Below, one piece after another: positions 47,027-58,870 of a stretch of 64,000 nt of DNA; the first letter of the stretch is position 1, and each line of letters begins with the position of its first letter. Location: contig JAYKKI010000006.1 in assembly GCA_039881145.1 (NCBI GenBank), positions 14,329,001 to 14,393,000 on the forward strand. Direction: 5' to 3'. The notes under the pieces were generated by a model. That model was not told the origin of the DNA, did no database searches, and saw nothing but the letters and a program-made list of their open reading frames with translations. The DNA comes from Druceiella hillmani. Taxonomy: Eukaryota; Arthropoda; Insecta; Lepidoptera; Hepialidae. The position numbers were made by a program, and so were the translations under genes.

Positions 47027-47100
47027 AAATCCCTGCAATGGACTTGAAACTTCTTGACTGCGGTCTTAGTCAAGAAGTTTCAAGTCCATTGCACGGATTT
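47027..47100. repeat. Near-perfect 33-bp inverted repeat, 8-nt loop
   Basis: Arm 47027-47059 (AAATCCCTGCAATGGACTTG...) is complementary to 47068-47100 at 32 of 33 positions, with loop GCGGTCTT. There are no relatives elsewhere in the window that I could see. Confidence 0.95.
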
Positions 47101-47885
47101 GGATAACAAACTCTGCTCATAGTGCAACATCTTTTACATTCTGGAGACACTGGACACAAATATATCCACTAATCAATGTAACATGTATACCGAACTATAG
47201 ATGATGGTACTTTAATCCCGAAATAGTGTAATTTGACATATTCATTGAATGTCAAAACAACATGCATTATCTTTGATTAAGAACAACATAACCCATTTGA
47301 GTCCGTCCTTTGGATTAAAATATATATCTAATATTTGACGCAAGACAACTGTCACTTAATTCACCTTTGTACGTCTATCTATATGCACGTTTTCTAATTT
47401 TATTCAAATAAATGTCTTAGAGATGTTTCTATTATTATTAGGTACATCCCGCTCCTGGTAATAACAGAATCATCTCAATCTCAATTCAGAAAATCTACTC
47501 ACATTTGTCCAACTTTTAATTCCGATGTGTTATACTTTAGTATGTATTATATTTGAGACAGCCATACGGTATTAATAATCATGGAATTTAATTTGCCACT
47601 AAAACATGTGGATCAACATTCGAAACCAAAAGCGCGTGGCGAACACACGTACGTAATCATTTATAAAAGACTTGACCGCACCGTCAAACATGTACCACGA
47701 ATACAATAAAGCGGCCAACGTCAGATCTCGGTTAACGCTCATTACTGTTACCAGCATGACCTCTTAAATAACCATCAGCCGTAAAGTGCAGCGGCCAGAA
47801 CATAAAAAATGTTGATATTGAGATGGCGAATGGAAGATTTTTGAATTAACGAGCGCAAAGGTTTTTTTGAGAAGAAGTTTTAAAT
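47101..47885. other. No recognisable feature
   Basis: Non-coding. A GC-richer part at 47625-47800 has no frame or repeat I can name. Confidence 0.4.
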
Positions 47886-48091
47886 AAAAACGAGTGTGCT
47901 TTAGACCACACGACTGAAGTAAAACTTCAAATTCACAAAATATGAACTTTAAAATGAATTTACAATTTTATTCACTTTAAACGTAGAATATTTAATGTAT
48001 TGAATACAATAATAATTTATAAAATTGTTCAAGAACGAAATGAAATTACAAAATAATCAAAAAATCACCGTTCGCGTAACGCTAGCAAACT

Positions 48092-48146
<55 letters not shown>

Positions 48147-48151
48147 TTGTG

Positions 48152-48206
<55 letters not shown>

Positions 48207-48548
48207 CATGCACTGGCTATAAGAGGAAGAGAGATAGAAAATGTGCGCGCGCACTGCTCTCTCTTGCTCCTACAGTGTGATACAGACAATAGGCTTGAAC
48301 TGTGTCTTAGATATATGAAACATAACTGGCTATGAGAGAAAGAGAGAAAGAAAATGTGTGCTCGCACCTCTCTCTCTTGTCTCTACAGTAATATACGAAA
48401 CGTAACTCTCTCCCTTTCTGTCTTCACTAACTTATATCTTCCTCTCAACTTCCGTTCGCCTTGCCCGATCACACTTTTCGTAACGCTCTCGTCACGCATT
48501 CACCAGCTTACTCCCCAAGTCAAGCGTGCGTAAAGAAGTTTTACTTCA
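47886..48548 (-). mobile_element. Family B element, copy 5 (longest TA tract)
   Basis: AAACGAGTGTGCTTTAGACC to GTAAAGAAGTTTTACTTC with both GAGA blocks. The TA tract at 48094-48205 has a GTGTGTTTGTG interruption. Confidence 0.92.
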
Positions 48549-50008
48549 ATAGATTTATCATTTGAAAAGGTTCAATTGATTACTTATCATTTGAAAAGGT
48601 TCAATTGATTATTTATCTGTCCTTACCATGTAAGGACATGTAACAAACATATCATTTAATAAAGTGAATAGAAGTTTCTATGGTTGATTTAAATTTTAAA
48701 GCTTCAATATATGTAAAGGCTGTGTATGGCCTTTTTTCAATGTTTTTTTTTTATTTTTAAGCTAAAATACAACATGTATTTATTGATTTATTATCTTCGG
48801 CTTGTGACTAGAATATTTCCCCATAACGCAGAGCTTAAACGCTGATGTGTTCGATGTAAACGTAGCTTAGAAAGAGGATATTCGCTTTCAAGCTTGAACT
48901 TCTTCAGGAAGAAAGTGTCATGAGATTCCAGAGGACACTGAGCTTGCACCACCAGCAAACTCGAAATAGTTTAGCAACAAACAGGAATGAAAAATTAATA
49001 ACATTCCAAATTAGTTACAGCTATTTCATAAAAATATAATTAATTATTATATTTCCAATCAAATCCATTGTTTATCATCATTCACTGCTGGACAAATACT
49101 ACTCCCAAAGCGAGTATCCTCAATTTATTGCCCAAAAAGCCATGCTGTACGGGTGGCTTGGCGATCGCAGTGCGTAAATTCGAACCTGTGGCGCACCAGT
49201 GGTACTACTGTCCATCACTGGTATGTGGGATCTTGGTTACGCGATTACAAACATCACTTCAGCCCCGCTTGACGAAGTGATGGAAAATTGAAACCGGGAC
49301 CATGCGGTACGCCCTGTCGTCAAGGGCCGTAAGCCTGTGATAAACCGATACGTCATGCAGTAGTGCGTTGCGTCCTCTAATTATATCAAATCAGTTACCT
49401 TGTTTCATTTCGTAATAATTGTCAGTATGCGAACAGCAAACTAGCAACTGAATAACTGCGATAATGCGTTTCTGCTTGAATTCAATGAGTAAATATGACA
49501 ATAAACCGTCGTAATGGAATGTATGCACCACTTTAATATTTAGTTAATTATTACTTTGATCTACTTATATGCAATTTAATTACTTTAATGTAAGTTTGAA
49601 TTCAATGCTCGCAGAAACTGGAGTTATTGCCTAACAAAATACATGATACGTTCACCATTGCATATACCGATGTGCAAACAATCTCAGAATCTCACTCGCG
49701 TACCGCCGCGTTAATTCACTAGCGTTCAATTTTAGAAATATTTTTTATGAACATGTATACAAAACTTCTCTGGTCATTCATTTACATCTTCTCCTGTGTG
49801 AACTTAGGGCAGAATATGTATGTATTCGACGTATTCCGTTATAATTTAGCGTATTTATAAAACATACGCTACATTTAAATAGCAACATACAAAATTACAA
49901 AAAAATGTATTTTCATTGGAACTAAAATCTTTAAATGTATTTAATTTTAATATTACGAAAATTACCTCTGCAAAAACTGTTTTATGAAATGGTTTACCTA
50001 CACTGGCT
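48549..50008. other. Mostly featureless, one GC-richer SINE-like patch
   Basis: TTGAAAAGGTTCAATTGATTA occurs twice near 48560-48610 (20-bp core). At 49135-49365 a GC-richer patch (CGGGTGGCTTGGCGATCG, TTCGAACCTGTGG, GACGAAGTGATGG) has a B-box-like TTCGAACC but no tRNA fold; possibly an old retroposon. Confidence 0.35.
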
Positions 50009-50346
50009 AATACGGCAGTTGACCCATTCTAAATTTTGATATTTTTCGTACAATATTGTGAAATATAATTTAATTAAAAACCAGTCTTGAAAAAAATTCA
50101 AAAATTGATTGAAAAATAAGCCAGTTGTAGGTTTCTAAATTTGAAGTTGGGTATATCCCTGTATCTTTTCCTCTCATAGAATATAACGTGCAATATTAAA
50201 AATGACCTCACAACACAGTCTTGTCGCCCTTCTCTGAAGATTAAATTTAAACTCGGTCAATTACTAAAAATGTTTTCACTCTTCATCAGCTTGTACCTTG
50301 AAATTATGATTAATGAAATAAAAAAAAATTAAACAAATACTCAATT
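50009..50346 (-). mobile_element. Family C repeat, near full-length copy
   Basis: ATACGGCAGTTGACCCATTC through TGGGTATATCCCTGTATCTT, AAAATGACCTCACAACACAG and TTATGATTAATGAAATAAAA to CAATTAAG. The best copies are this one and that at 56.2 kb. Confidence 0.88.
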
Positions 50347-50489
50347 AAGACCTATTAAAATATTTTAAATAATTGGTGAAATTGTAAATTACATTTTTTA
50401 TTTATGCATTAATTTAATGCAAGAATTAAGAAACACGAACAAACATTACTCAAGTTCCTTCTTAAATAAAAATTAATAATATTTAATAG

Positions 50490-50552
50490 TTGTACTTCCA
50501 GATCGTGCTTCAACCGCGGCTGGCTCGAATGAAGCACAATCTGGAAGTACAA
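50490..50552. repeat. 23-nt inverted repeat at the 3' end of the mariner relic
   Basis: The arm at 50490-50512 (TTGTACTTCCAGATCGTGCT...) pairs with 50530-50552 at 22 of 23 positions across a 17-nt loop. The inner arm overlaps the last codons of the transposase remnant. Confidence 0.9.
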
Positions 50553-51155
50553 ATCTCAACCACTTTTTCAGCAGTTGAGGTCACATATTAACAATAACTC
50601 AGCAAATGTTGTCTTCCAAGTGATCCAACGTCTTCGTTCATTGGCATAGACTAGCGACTTTACATATCCCCTCAGAAAATAATCCATAGGTGTGATATCA
50701 TACGACCCTGGACGCCAATTCACAATGATTATGTGAAATTACGCGCTTATCGAAAGTTTCCTGATATAAATTGATTGTGTCACGTGTTGTATGGCGAGTT
50801 GCATCTTATTGAAACCAAAGCTCTTCAACATTAATGCCATTCAATAGGGGAACGAAAACGTCAGTAATAATAGATCTAAGGCGCTCTCTATTGACTGTAA
50901 CCTTCTTGCCGGCATCATCTTTAAATAAATACGAGTCAATGATTCCACCAGTCCGTAAAGCACACCAACCAGTGACTTTTGTGGACATAACGATGTCTTA
51001 ATAATGGCACGTGGGTTTTTTTGCTCCAAATCCGGCAATTTGTTTATTGACGTGGCCATTCAACCAAAAATGAGCCTCATCGCTAAACAAATAATTGCTC
51101 CAAAAAGTGGTTGAGAATTGGACTTCCAAATTGCGCTTCATTCGAACCAGCTAAA
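50528..51155 (-). pseudogene. Mariner/Tc1-type transposase remnant with inverted end
   Basis: On the minus strand from about 51099 down it reads SNYLFSDEAHFWLNGHVNKQ, then MSTKVTGWCALRTGGIIDSY, FKDDAGKKVTVNRERLRS and NVEELWFQ-stop-DATRHTT, then a frame-shifted stretch and a C-terminal VEICTSRLCFIRASRG near 50530. DEAHFW and the WFQ(Q)D(G)AT block are the first two acidic-residue regions of a DDE/D transposase. Stops and frameshifts make it dead. At 51108-51151 there is an inverted copy of the C-terminal coding end (plus-strand reading VENWTSKLRFIRTS), so the 5' part of the gene has been replaced by an inverted fragment of its own 3' end. Confidence 0.75.
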
Positions 51156-52529
51156 GCCAATACCATGATCATTATTGTGATTTTTATCTGTTTGTTGTCA
51201 TTCTAAAGTTATTCTTCTAAAAAACACCCGTTTGGTAACAATATACAAGTAATGAGGGATCATTTTTTAAAGTATATAAAAATTTTAAAATTTATTCTTT
51301 CCAAATGAAATATAAGTAACGAAAGTCGTAAATGTTACAAATAACTGGTGATTAAAAAATCCTAATAAATAATAACTAAATGAACTAATATAAACGCCAT
51401 AGCATTATTAAAATTAGGACCATCTGTTGTTACAATGCGTGTCTAGATCCGTGAAAACCTACCGCACGTCTATGAAAGTTGAAAGGTACGTTTAAATAAA
51501 TTTGATTTTCGTTTCTAGGTAATAATTTCAGAATGTCTGATTCATTGCTATCTACGATAATATAAATGCAAAAAAATTAAATTTGAATTTTATGTTTCTA
51601 GCTCTTCTAAAAATGACCTACATGTTTTAATGATTTGTCATTGAGTAAGTGAGCTACGAAATTGATTATTTTTATATCAAATATCTCGGAAAGTACTACA
51701 GAAAGAAACTCCAATTGTGTATCACGATATAATTAATTATTAAATTTGCTACAACTGAATTTGGGTAAAGGTTACAGCATCCGGTAGCGCAGATAGGAAT
51801 GTAGTTGTGCACTATCGTGTAGCCAAATAAATAAGATCGATATGTCAATGATAAATGGGAACATGATGAAGCATTATCGTGCAACAAGATAAAATATTAA
51901 GAACTATATATTTCACAATGCTTTATTTTCTTTATCCTATAATTTCGTGGAAACCAAAATTATCTAACGCAACTTAAAACAAAAATATTTTTTGCGCAAG
52001 TCAAAGACTTGCAAAAGATAATACACCAACATGACCACATACAAAGACGAGAGTCTAGAACATGCCAGCGGTCAATTCAGCTATGTGGGTGGGTATGTGC
52101 CTTTCGAGTGGAAAGATTATTAAAACCTAACATCGCAAATTACTCGTATGAAAACCAGTTATTAAACAATTAATAAAGTCTCAACCAAAGCATGTCCGCA
52201 GATGCAAACATTAAGATTAACACTGTCACGCAGCGTAACAATTAATCGCAAAACGCAAGTGTATGAACGTAATCGATATAGTTCGCTCTGAAAAGTTCTT
52301 GGTAGTTGGCTCTTTCAGTTGGCATCGAAGCTGGTCAAAAAATGATTTCTTTTTGGAATCGAATAGATTATGGGTAGGCGATATTTGTAATATTTATGGT
52401 TTTATATCTTAATAGGTAAAGACCCTTACGTAATTAGTCCTTGTGGATGGGATTTGTTAATAGCGAAAATACCTAAAATTTAGAAAGAGCCATAAACACA
52501 AAAAATATATTTATAATCAAAATCGAACA
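51156..52529. other. No recognisable feature
   Basis: AT-rich non-coding DNA. Confidence 0.4.
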
Positions 52530-52690
52530 AAGCTTACTAATATTATAAATACAAGCTAGTTGGTTGTGAGTTCGTCTGTTTGTTACCTAATAATACAACA
52601 AAGAAACAAATCGCTACCTTTAGTATGCGTATAATTCGTGTATCGGTTTTACGGTTTTACGCGTAAAACTATAATCACATATAGTCATAT
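52530..52690. mobile_element. RTE/SINE-type tail
   Basis: TTACTAATATTATAAATACA followed by GAGTTCGTCTGTTTGTTACC resembles the common lepidopteran ACTAATATTATAAATGCG...GTTTGTTACC repeat end (from memory). Confidence 0.45.
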
Positions 52691-53155
52691 TATCAAATGT
52701 TAGTCCAATGGTTTATTTTAGATTTTGTCCGTTGATTTTACGAAAAAATAGGTGTCATAAAAATGATAGATCATAACATTTTCCACAAATAAGGTTCGCT
52801 TACTTTTTTCCATACAGCTAATTGTTTCGTAGATTTACAGGGAATTAAGTCTACTCTAATTTTTGGTTGATTAGTTGTAGATTTTGTTACAATACAGTTA
52901 CTATTGAAATAAAATACTTTTGTGTTCTCTCCTGGCTCATCAAAAATTCAAAGCCCATTGCGGTACCCAGCTAAATCAAGGTGAGAAGCAACCATAGCGC
53001 AATTACACTCTCTTGAAATTCGACTATACCTGTAATGAACATAATGAAACTTCTAGCAGTCAGCAATGGCAGTTTTCCAACAATCGTTGCAGATTACCCA
53101 AATAATCTTGATTCATCATCAACACATCGATCGATCAACAACCAACAGATTGCTT
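52691..53155. other. No recognisable feature
   Basis: Non-coding sequence upstream of the promoter-like spot. Confidence 0.4.
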
Positions 53156-53166
53156 TAATGGAATCC

Positions 53167-53235
53167 GACCAATCAGAGCGTAGCCGATTACACAAGCGCC
53201 AGGTATAAACGCATTAAATAGCAGCGTTCACTCGG
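53167..53235 (+). promoter_or_regulatory. Promoter-like spot (CCAAT, TATA, initiator)
   Basis: GACCAATCAGAGCG at 53167-53180, TATAAA at 53204-53209, and an initiator-like GTTCACT at 53226-53232, whose A lies about 26 bases after the TATA start. Spacing and local GC rise fit an insect core promoter. No coding start follows within reach, so the transcript, if any, is unknown. Confidence 0.3.
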
Positions 53236-54555
53236 ACGGCGACCTCTGAGCTGATATGACCTTCACATATATTAATTTTAAATAAATTACTTATGCATCT
53301 ATTATAATTAAATTTTATTGAAAATTACTAAGCAGGAATTTATTCTCGGACGTTAGATGAATCAAGTTTCTTAAATTTTGTAAGCTGGTAATTAACACCA
53401 AGCTTAACTTTGACAAGATAATTAAAAATTCCTGTGTTTTTTATAGAAAATCTCAATGTCTCAATAAATTGTATATAATTCCCAATAAAATGTAATATTT
53501 TTTAATTACTTTTAAGTATAAATTAAATATTTTTTTCATAATTACGACGATACTTGCAATTTTGTATCTAATTTCATGGATATATTCAAGATTCCTTTTC
53601 CGTTTTATTATGCTTCGAAATTCTGTCTTTGTGAGATAAAAGATGGTCTATTAAATGTTTGTATTTAAACGAGATTCTAACATTTCAGAAAATTCTAAAC
53701 ATTTTGACATTCATTATATAACTCATGACGAAAAAACAACGTTTGTCCTCTTCCAAGCTACCAATTATGAAGAAAATAGTTTAATACTATCAAATACTAG
53801 AAGCAAACATCTTACCAAATTTAAGTAGTACCAAATCTAAGTAATACTATAGATGTAGAAGTCTTACTATAAAACTTATATTTTGGTTCGTTTTTTTCTT
53901 ATTCTCATCAGTACTTCATTAACAATGAAGGCATTAAACTTATTTCTTCTACACATGTTCTTACCAATCACCTTCCTTTAAATGTATTTCAATAAAAGTA
54001 TTTGTATTCACTCATTTTATTTATCGAAATTGATTTAACAATTCTTTCTAATTAATCTCACTAGTTTACTTTTTCTACTTCCACTCCTCTAATATCATTT
54101 CTTTCTTTCTTCTTCTTCTTTATCCTTATAGTCTGTTATAGGCACTGACTGTATAAATAATAAACGTCCAATATCCTCTATCCAGAACGACATTTCGGAA
54201 TTTTTACGACCTACTGCACATCGTCTGACCATTCACCAGAAGATCTGTTTCCTCGTCATGGTCCCTCTTTCTTCTTCTTGAAAGTTATTTTTTTTAACTA
54301 AGGAATCATCTGAGCTTTTGCTTTTTTAAATATGTAAATATGCTATATGCTGAAACAACCCTCTAGCAAATCATGTACCAGCAACAAAATTAAGTGAGCT
54401 CTCCCAAAGTGTCCCCACGTCCTTCCACAAGCCATGGATCATATGGCGTTAAAAGTACTAAGGCATTGTTACGTTACGTGCTACTTATTCACAAATGTAT
54501 AGGCTTATCTAGAAAGTTGCCAAGGTTATCAAGCAATGTTTATAGGCGCGGCAAA
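53236..54555. other. No recognisable feature
   Basis: AT-rich DNA with CTTCTTCTTC runs near 54100 and 54265. Confidence 0.4.
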
Positions 54556-54945
54556 CATTAAAAACGGTTCAAATAAATGTATCTTAACGACTTAAAAACT
54601 GACGAACTACGATTCGCGCGAAAACGCTCCATACAAAACACAACTTGCTTATGATGTAACTATAATTAAAACACAGTATTTAGCATTCATTATAAGGGAG
54701 TTCATTAAATAATTTTAGTACCTAGTAAATATTGCTTTTAAATTATATATTGCATATCATAATTTTCTCATTTTCTGTGTGGAAACTAAATTCATAACAA
54801 CTTTTTCAATTTCATGAACAAAAAAATGTAAACTCTTTCCTGTTTTTGAAGTTTCGATTAATTGTTTCTTATATGCAATATTTTTTTCATCACAAGATTT
54901 TTTTAAACCTACTCCACAGTTTAAAGCATTTTTTCAAATACCTCA
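54556..54945 (+). repeat. Family F dispersed repeat, copy 2
   Basis: Aligns with 9321-9745 through AACTGACGAACTACGATTCG, CATTCATTATAAGGGAGTTC and GTTTCGATTAATTGTTTCTT. Ends near TTTAAAGCATTTTTTC. Confidence 0.82.
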
Positions 54946-55051
54946 TTAAAACTTTGGTTAGATTTGAATATACAGCGGTACGAACATCATTTCTCGGAAA
55001 AAAATATCGATTCTATTGGTGTTAATTGATTGCCATTCTTGTGTTTTTTTT

Positions 55052-55646
55052 TAAGTAAAACTTCTTTACGCTCGCTTCACTTGGGGAGTAAGCTGGTGAA
55101 TGCGTGACGAGAGCGTTACGAAAAGTGTGATCGGGCGAGGCGAACGGAAGTTGAGAGGGAGATATAGTTTAGTGAAAGCAAAAAGAGAGAGAGTTATGTT
55201 TCGTATATTACTGTAGGGATAAGAGAGAGAGGTGCGAGCACACATTTTCTTTCTATCTTTCTCTCATAGCCAGTTATGTTTCGTATATCTAAGACACAGT
55301 GTAAGCCTATCGTCTGTATCACACTGTAGGAGCAAGAGAGAGCAGTGCGCGCGCACATTTTCTTTATCTCTTCCTCTCATAGCCAGTGCATGAAATATAT
55401 ATATATATATATATGCTAGTTTGCTAGCGTTACGCGAACGGTATAGTTTTGATTATTTTGTAATTTCATTTCGTTCTTAAACCATTTTATAAATTATTAT
55501 TTTGTTCAATACATTAAATATTCTACGTTTAAAGTGAATAAAATTGTAAATTCATTTTAAAGTTCATATTTTGTGAATTTGAAGTTTTACTTCAGTTCTC
55601 AAAGAACAAAATTGAGTTCAGGTCTAAAGAACACTCGTTTTTTTTT
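55052..55646 (+). mobile_element. Family B element, copy 6
   Basis: TAAGTAAAACTTCTTTACGC to GGTCTAAAGAACACTCG and a T run. A TA tract of about 11 repeats lies at 55395-55416. Near the right end an extra TCTCAAAGAACAAAATTGAG interrupts the usual CAGTCGTGTGGTC. Confidence 0.9.
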
Positions 55647-56051
55647 CATATAAGCTTTTCAAATTTAATTCTGAATGAGGGAAATATTGAATAAAATAAA
55701 AACAAATAATATCTCTTTAACCAGAGAAATATTTTAGTTATTTTAGTCTTACATTTTCGAAAGGAGTCCGAAAAAAATTATTGCTATGTCAATTATCCAA
55801 CAACCGACATAAGAAAATGTGTGGTACTTGGTATCTTGTATTTCTAAACGGTAATAATTATAGTTTATATTAAATTTCGTTAATTACTTGCTTCGTTGCA
55901 AGTCGGCTTCTATGAGATTTATATATGAATACTATGAAGTATACCTGTTGTATTCTTAAAATTGCAAACGTTCGGGCAAAGTCTTTGCTCAAAGAACAAA
56001 ATTGTATTATTTTTTGATATACATTGTGCTATTCAATTTAAGGCCGAGATG
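55647..56051. other. No recognisable feature
   Basis: AT-rich. The string CTCAAAGAACAAAATTG from family B copy 6 recurs at 55989-56005. Confidence 0.4.
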
Positions 56052-56107
56052 CCATTCATTGATCAATAAAAAGTTTTATTTCACACCTTTTATTGGTCAA
56101 TGAATGG
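56052..56107. repeat. 20-nt inverted repeat, 16-nt loop
   Basis: CCATTCATTGATCAATAAAA at 56052-56071 pairs with 56088-56107 at 19 of 20 positions. Confidence 0.9.
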
Positions 56108-56216
56108 AACCTCGATTTATATTTTCTGACTTCTTTTTCCCCACAGTTTCACACGCGTAGATTGAGCCGTTAAAAAATGTAAAATCTTTTAATTTCTTAT
56201 TTAACGGTACTAATAC

Positions 56217-56594
56217 GAAATACGATAGTTGACTCATTCTAAATGTTGATATTTTTCGTACAATATTGTGAAATATAAGTCAATTAAAAACCAGTCTTGA
56301 AAAATATTCAAAAATTGATTGAAAAATAAGCCAGTTAAAGGCTTCTAAATTTGAAGATACGGATAGGTTTGGGTATATCCCTGTCTCTTTTCCTCTTGTA
56401 GAAGATAATGTGCAATATTAAAAATGACCCCACAACACAGTATCCCCTTCCTTGTCTAAAGATTAAATTTAAACTTTTATAACTCGATCAATTTTTAAGA
56501 TTATTAAAATTTCTTTTCACTTTTCATCAGTTATGACCTTGAAATTATGATTAATGAAATAAAAAAAATTGACTAAATTTTTTTTATACCCAAT
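56217..56594 (-). mobile_element. Family C repeat, near full-length copy
   Basis: AAATACGATAGTTGACTCAT to TTATACCCAATTT; collinear with 50.0 kb. Confidence 0.88.
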
Positions 56595-57040
56595 TTCCTA
56601 TTTTTAAATATTAATTTTAAAAGTGACATAAATACCACTTCGCTATTATTTTAGACTCAAATTCTTGAAGCAGTGGCGCGTAAACATGCACAACTCAATT
56701 ATTTTCTAACATCAATCCAATAAATAAAAGAAAAACGTCTAAAAATATATTTTCCTTTAACTCGTATACCTTCCGAAAAGTCGGCAGTTATAATTTTATC
56801 AGCTGTACTTTGAACATCTTTCATTTGCAAAAGATTTTGTTATTAACATGGATATTTACAGAAATAAAAATAACATGAATTTAATAATTATGCATATTAC
56901 ATGTAAAAACTATAAAAGCAAAATGAACGCAAAGATAATTGGATTCCTGGTAAAATTAGAAATAACTGGCGGAACAACATAAGATATCTTTTTATAAAAT
57001 ACCTTACGTCTTATTAGATAAAGATATCAAGTTTTACTTG
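56595..57040. other. No recognisable feature
   Basis: AT-rich non-coding DNA. Confidence 0.4.
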
Positions 57041-57165
57041 CGTGCGTGCGTACGAGCATGCGTGCGTGCTTGCGTGTGCGTGCGTGCGCGTGCCTATGCG
57101 TGCGTACATGTGATATGTGTGTATACACATATATATACATATATGTATACACATATATATCTCAA
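57041..57165. repeat. TGCG-rich tract followed by a TA/CA palindrome
   Basis: About 70 bp of alternating purine-pyrimidine (GTGCGTGCGTACGAGCATGC) leads into TGTGTATACACATATATATA and a mirrored GTATACACATATATAT. Confidence 0.9.
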
Positions 57166-57701
57166 TACAATAAATCGTAAACTGAAGAAGATACGAAGTT
57201 ATGACGATAGATGATCAAACTAAAATATGGATGTAAATAAAGTTATACCTAGGCTTAAAAATTACCCTAGAGTACCAACGTGGAATCTTCTGACTCCTTT
57301 CATCTAAATGGTGCTTAAGATCAGAGCAATGGAATTGTACATGTATTAAACAATTGTAAAGAGTATTAATCGTACAGTGCAATAAACCTATTAAAATACA
57401 CAGATTTCTTTAATATTATTCTTTAATATCGCTCACTATATCCTATAAGACAATTTAAAAATAACTTAACTTTCTACTTAAAAATTCAATATCGGCTAAA
57501 CTTTTCGATCAGGTTTAGCTATAAATGTGTATCTATATATTGCGTTTGTTATTAAGATATAGATAACTATTTTCATCACTTGACAACGTGCGTTTGCAAA
57601 AACATATAAAATAGTCATGTAGAATGTAAGGTGGGTCAAGACCGACCGGCTTGCTGTTCGACCATCATTGCTTACCCTGCTCTAACAGGAAATGGCGTTG
57701 T

Positions 57702-57705
<4 letters not shown>
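57166..57705. other. No recognisable feature
   Basis: Non-coding DNA. Confidence 0.4.

Positions 57706-57766
<61 letters not shown>
57706..57766. repeat. TA microsatellite, about 30 repeats
   Basis: Uninterrupted TA tract. Flanks do not match the family B attachment context. Confidence 0.97.
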
Positions 57767-57768
<2 letters not shown>

Positions 57769-58379
57769 ATATTAGAAATCTATAAGTTGATCGAGATCAA
57801 AACCCCATAAACATAAAACAGTAGAATTAAAAGTTGAAACATTAATCAATAACTCTGTTTGATATAAAAATATCAACGTTTTAACAAGAACATTTAAGAC
57901 GAAACAGTTGACGTAACGCCCATACTTTCGCTTAAACATGTAATTCATAAACCATATCTACGCCAATTTAAACCTTAAATGTACCCAAATCATTAATTTA
58001 TTTATTTCAAATTTTAATGTACACATAATATATAAATCTGACGGACTTGTTGGTTTATGACCAATCTCTTCCAGTCAACCACATTGATTAAAAATAAACA
58101 TTTTATAATATGGATAATTGTAAGACATTAAACAAACTAATTACAAAAATTCGAAAAAAATAAAAAACGATGACTCCATATCCAGATCGAGTCGAGTCCA
58201 AAGTCTTATTATAACTTCGACAGCGAAGGAGTTTTCATAAAAGGTGGTTGTATGTTTGGCAAAAGGAGACTGAGCTGGTTTTAAAGCATAGCTTTATACC
58301 GTGTGCAGACTAGTAACTAAGTCTACTTCTAAGGTAAATTGAAAAAATAAACTTAAATAAGTTAAGCTCTGAATTGAGA
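57767..58379. other. No recognisable feature
   Basis: AT-rich. The part nearest 58379 may be the eroded continuation of the LINE relic. Confidence 0.35.
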
Positions 58380-58870
58380 AACATGAGCATACTTTTGCAA
58401 CCAAAAACGGCAAATGCACAAATTTTGAAGGCTTTCTAATTTCTCAGCAAGGTCTGCGTAGCATACATCTTCGCAATTAAGCAGTAGCAATAAAAGTGTC
58501 TGGCAGAGGTGAGCTTAGGTTTGAAAGTCTAGAAGATTTTGAAGATGCTTGAAGGAGTATATTCTGCTGAAGATACGACAACGTCATCAACTTGAGGTTG
58601 CCAATTAACATTTTGATCGATCAGCAGACTCGAGTCTTTTAACAGTTTGCGAAAATGGAATTGATGTATCATTTAATGTTAGATATGACAAATCTGATCT
58701 TTAACTACCAATGGCAGGTTTTGGCTACAAATTATGATAGCTTGAGACTCAATTGAATTAACTAACAGACCCATTTTATAAACCCAGTAACCGATTGAAG
58801 CGAGGTCTTCATTGAGGACATTGATGGTGATTGCTAAAGAGATTACATCAATCAGTATAGGCATGTATTT
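58380..58870 (-). pseudogene. LINE reverse transcriptase remnant (Jockey/CR1-like)
   Basis: The minus strand opens with INVLNEDLASIGYWVYKMGL, then LLVNSIESQAIIICSQNLPL, the stretch just after the RT catalytic box (commonly LN.DL..I..W....GL..N..KSQ..I.G). Further down, IPFSQTVKRLESA, DDVVVSSAEYTPS, FKIF and LKPKLT-like pieces continue in the expected order through stops and frame changes. Dead copy, 5' and 3' ends missing. Confidence 0.7.
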
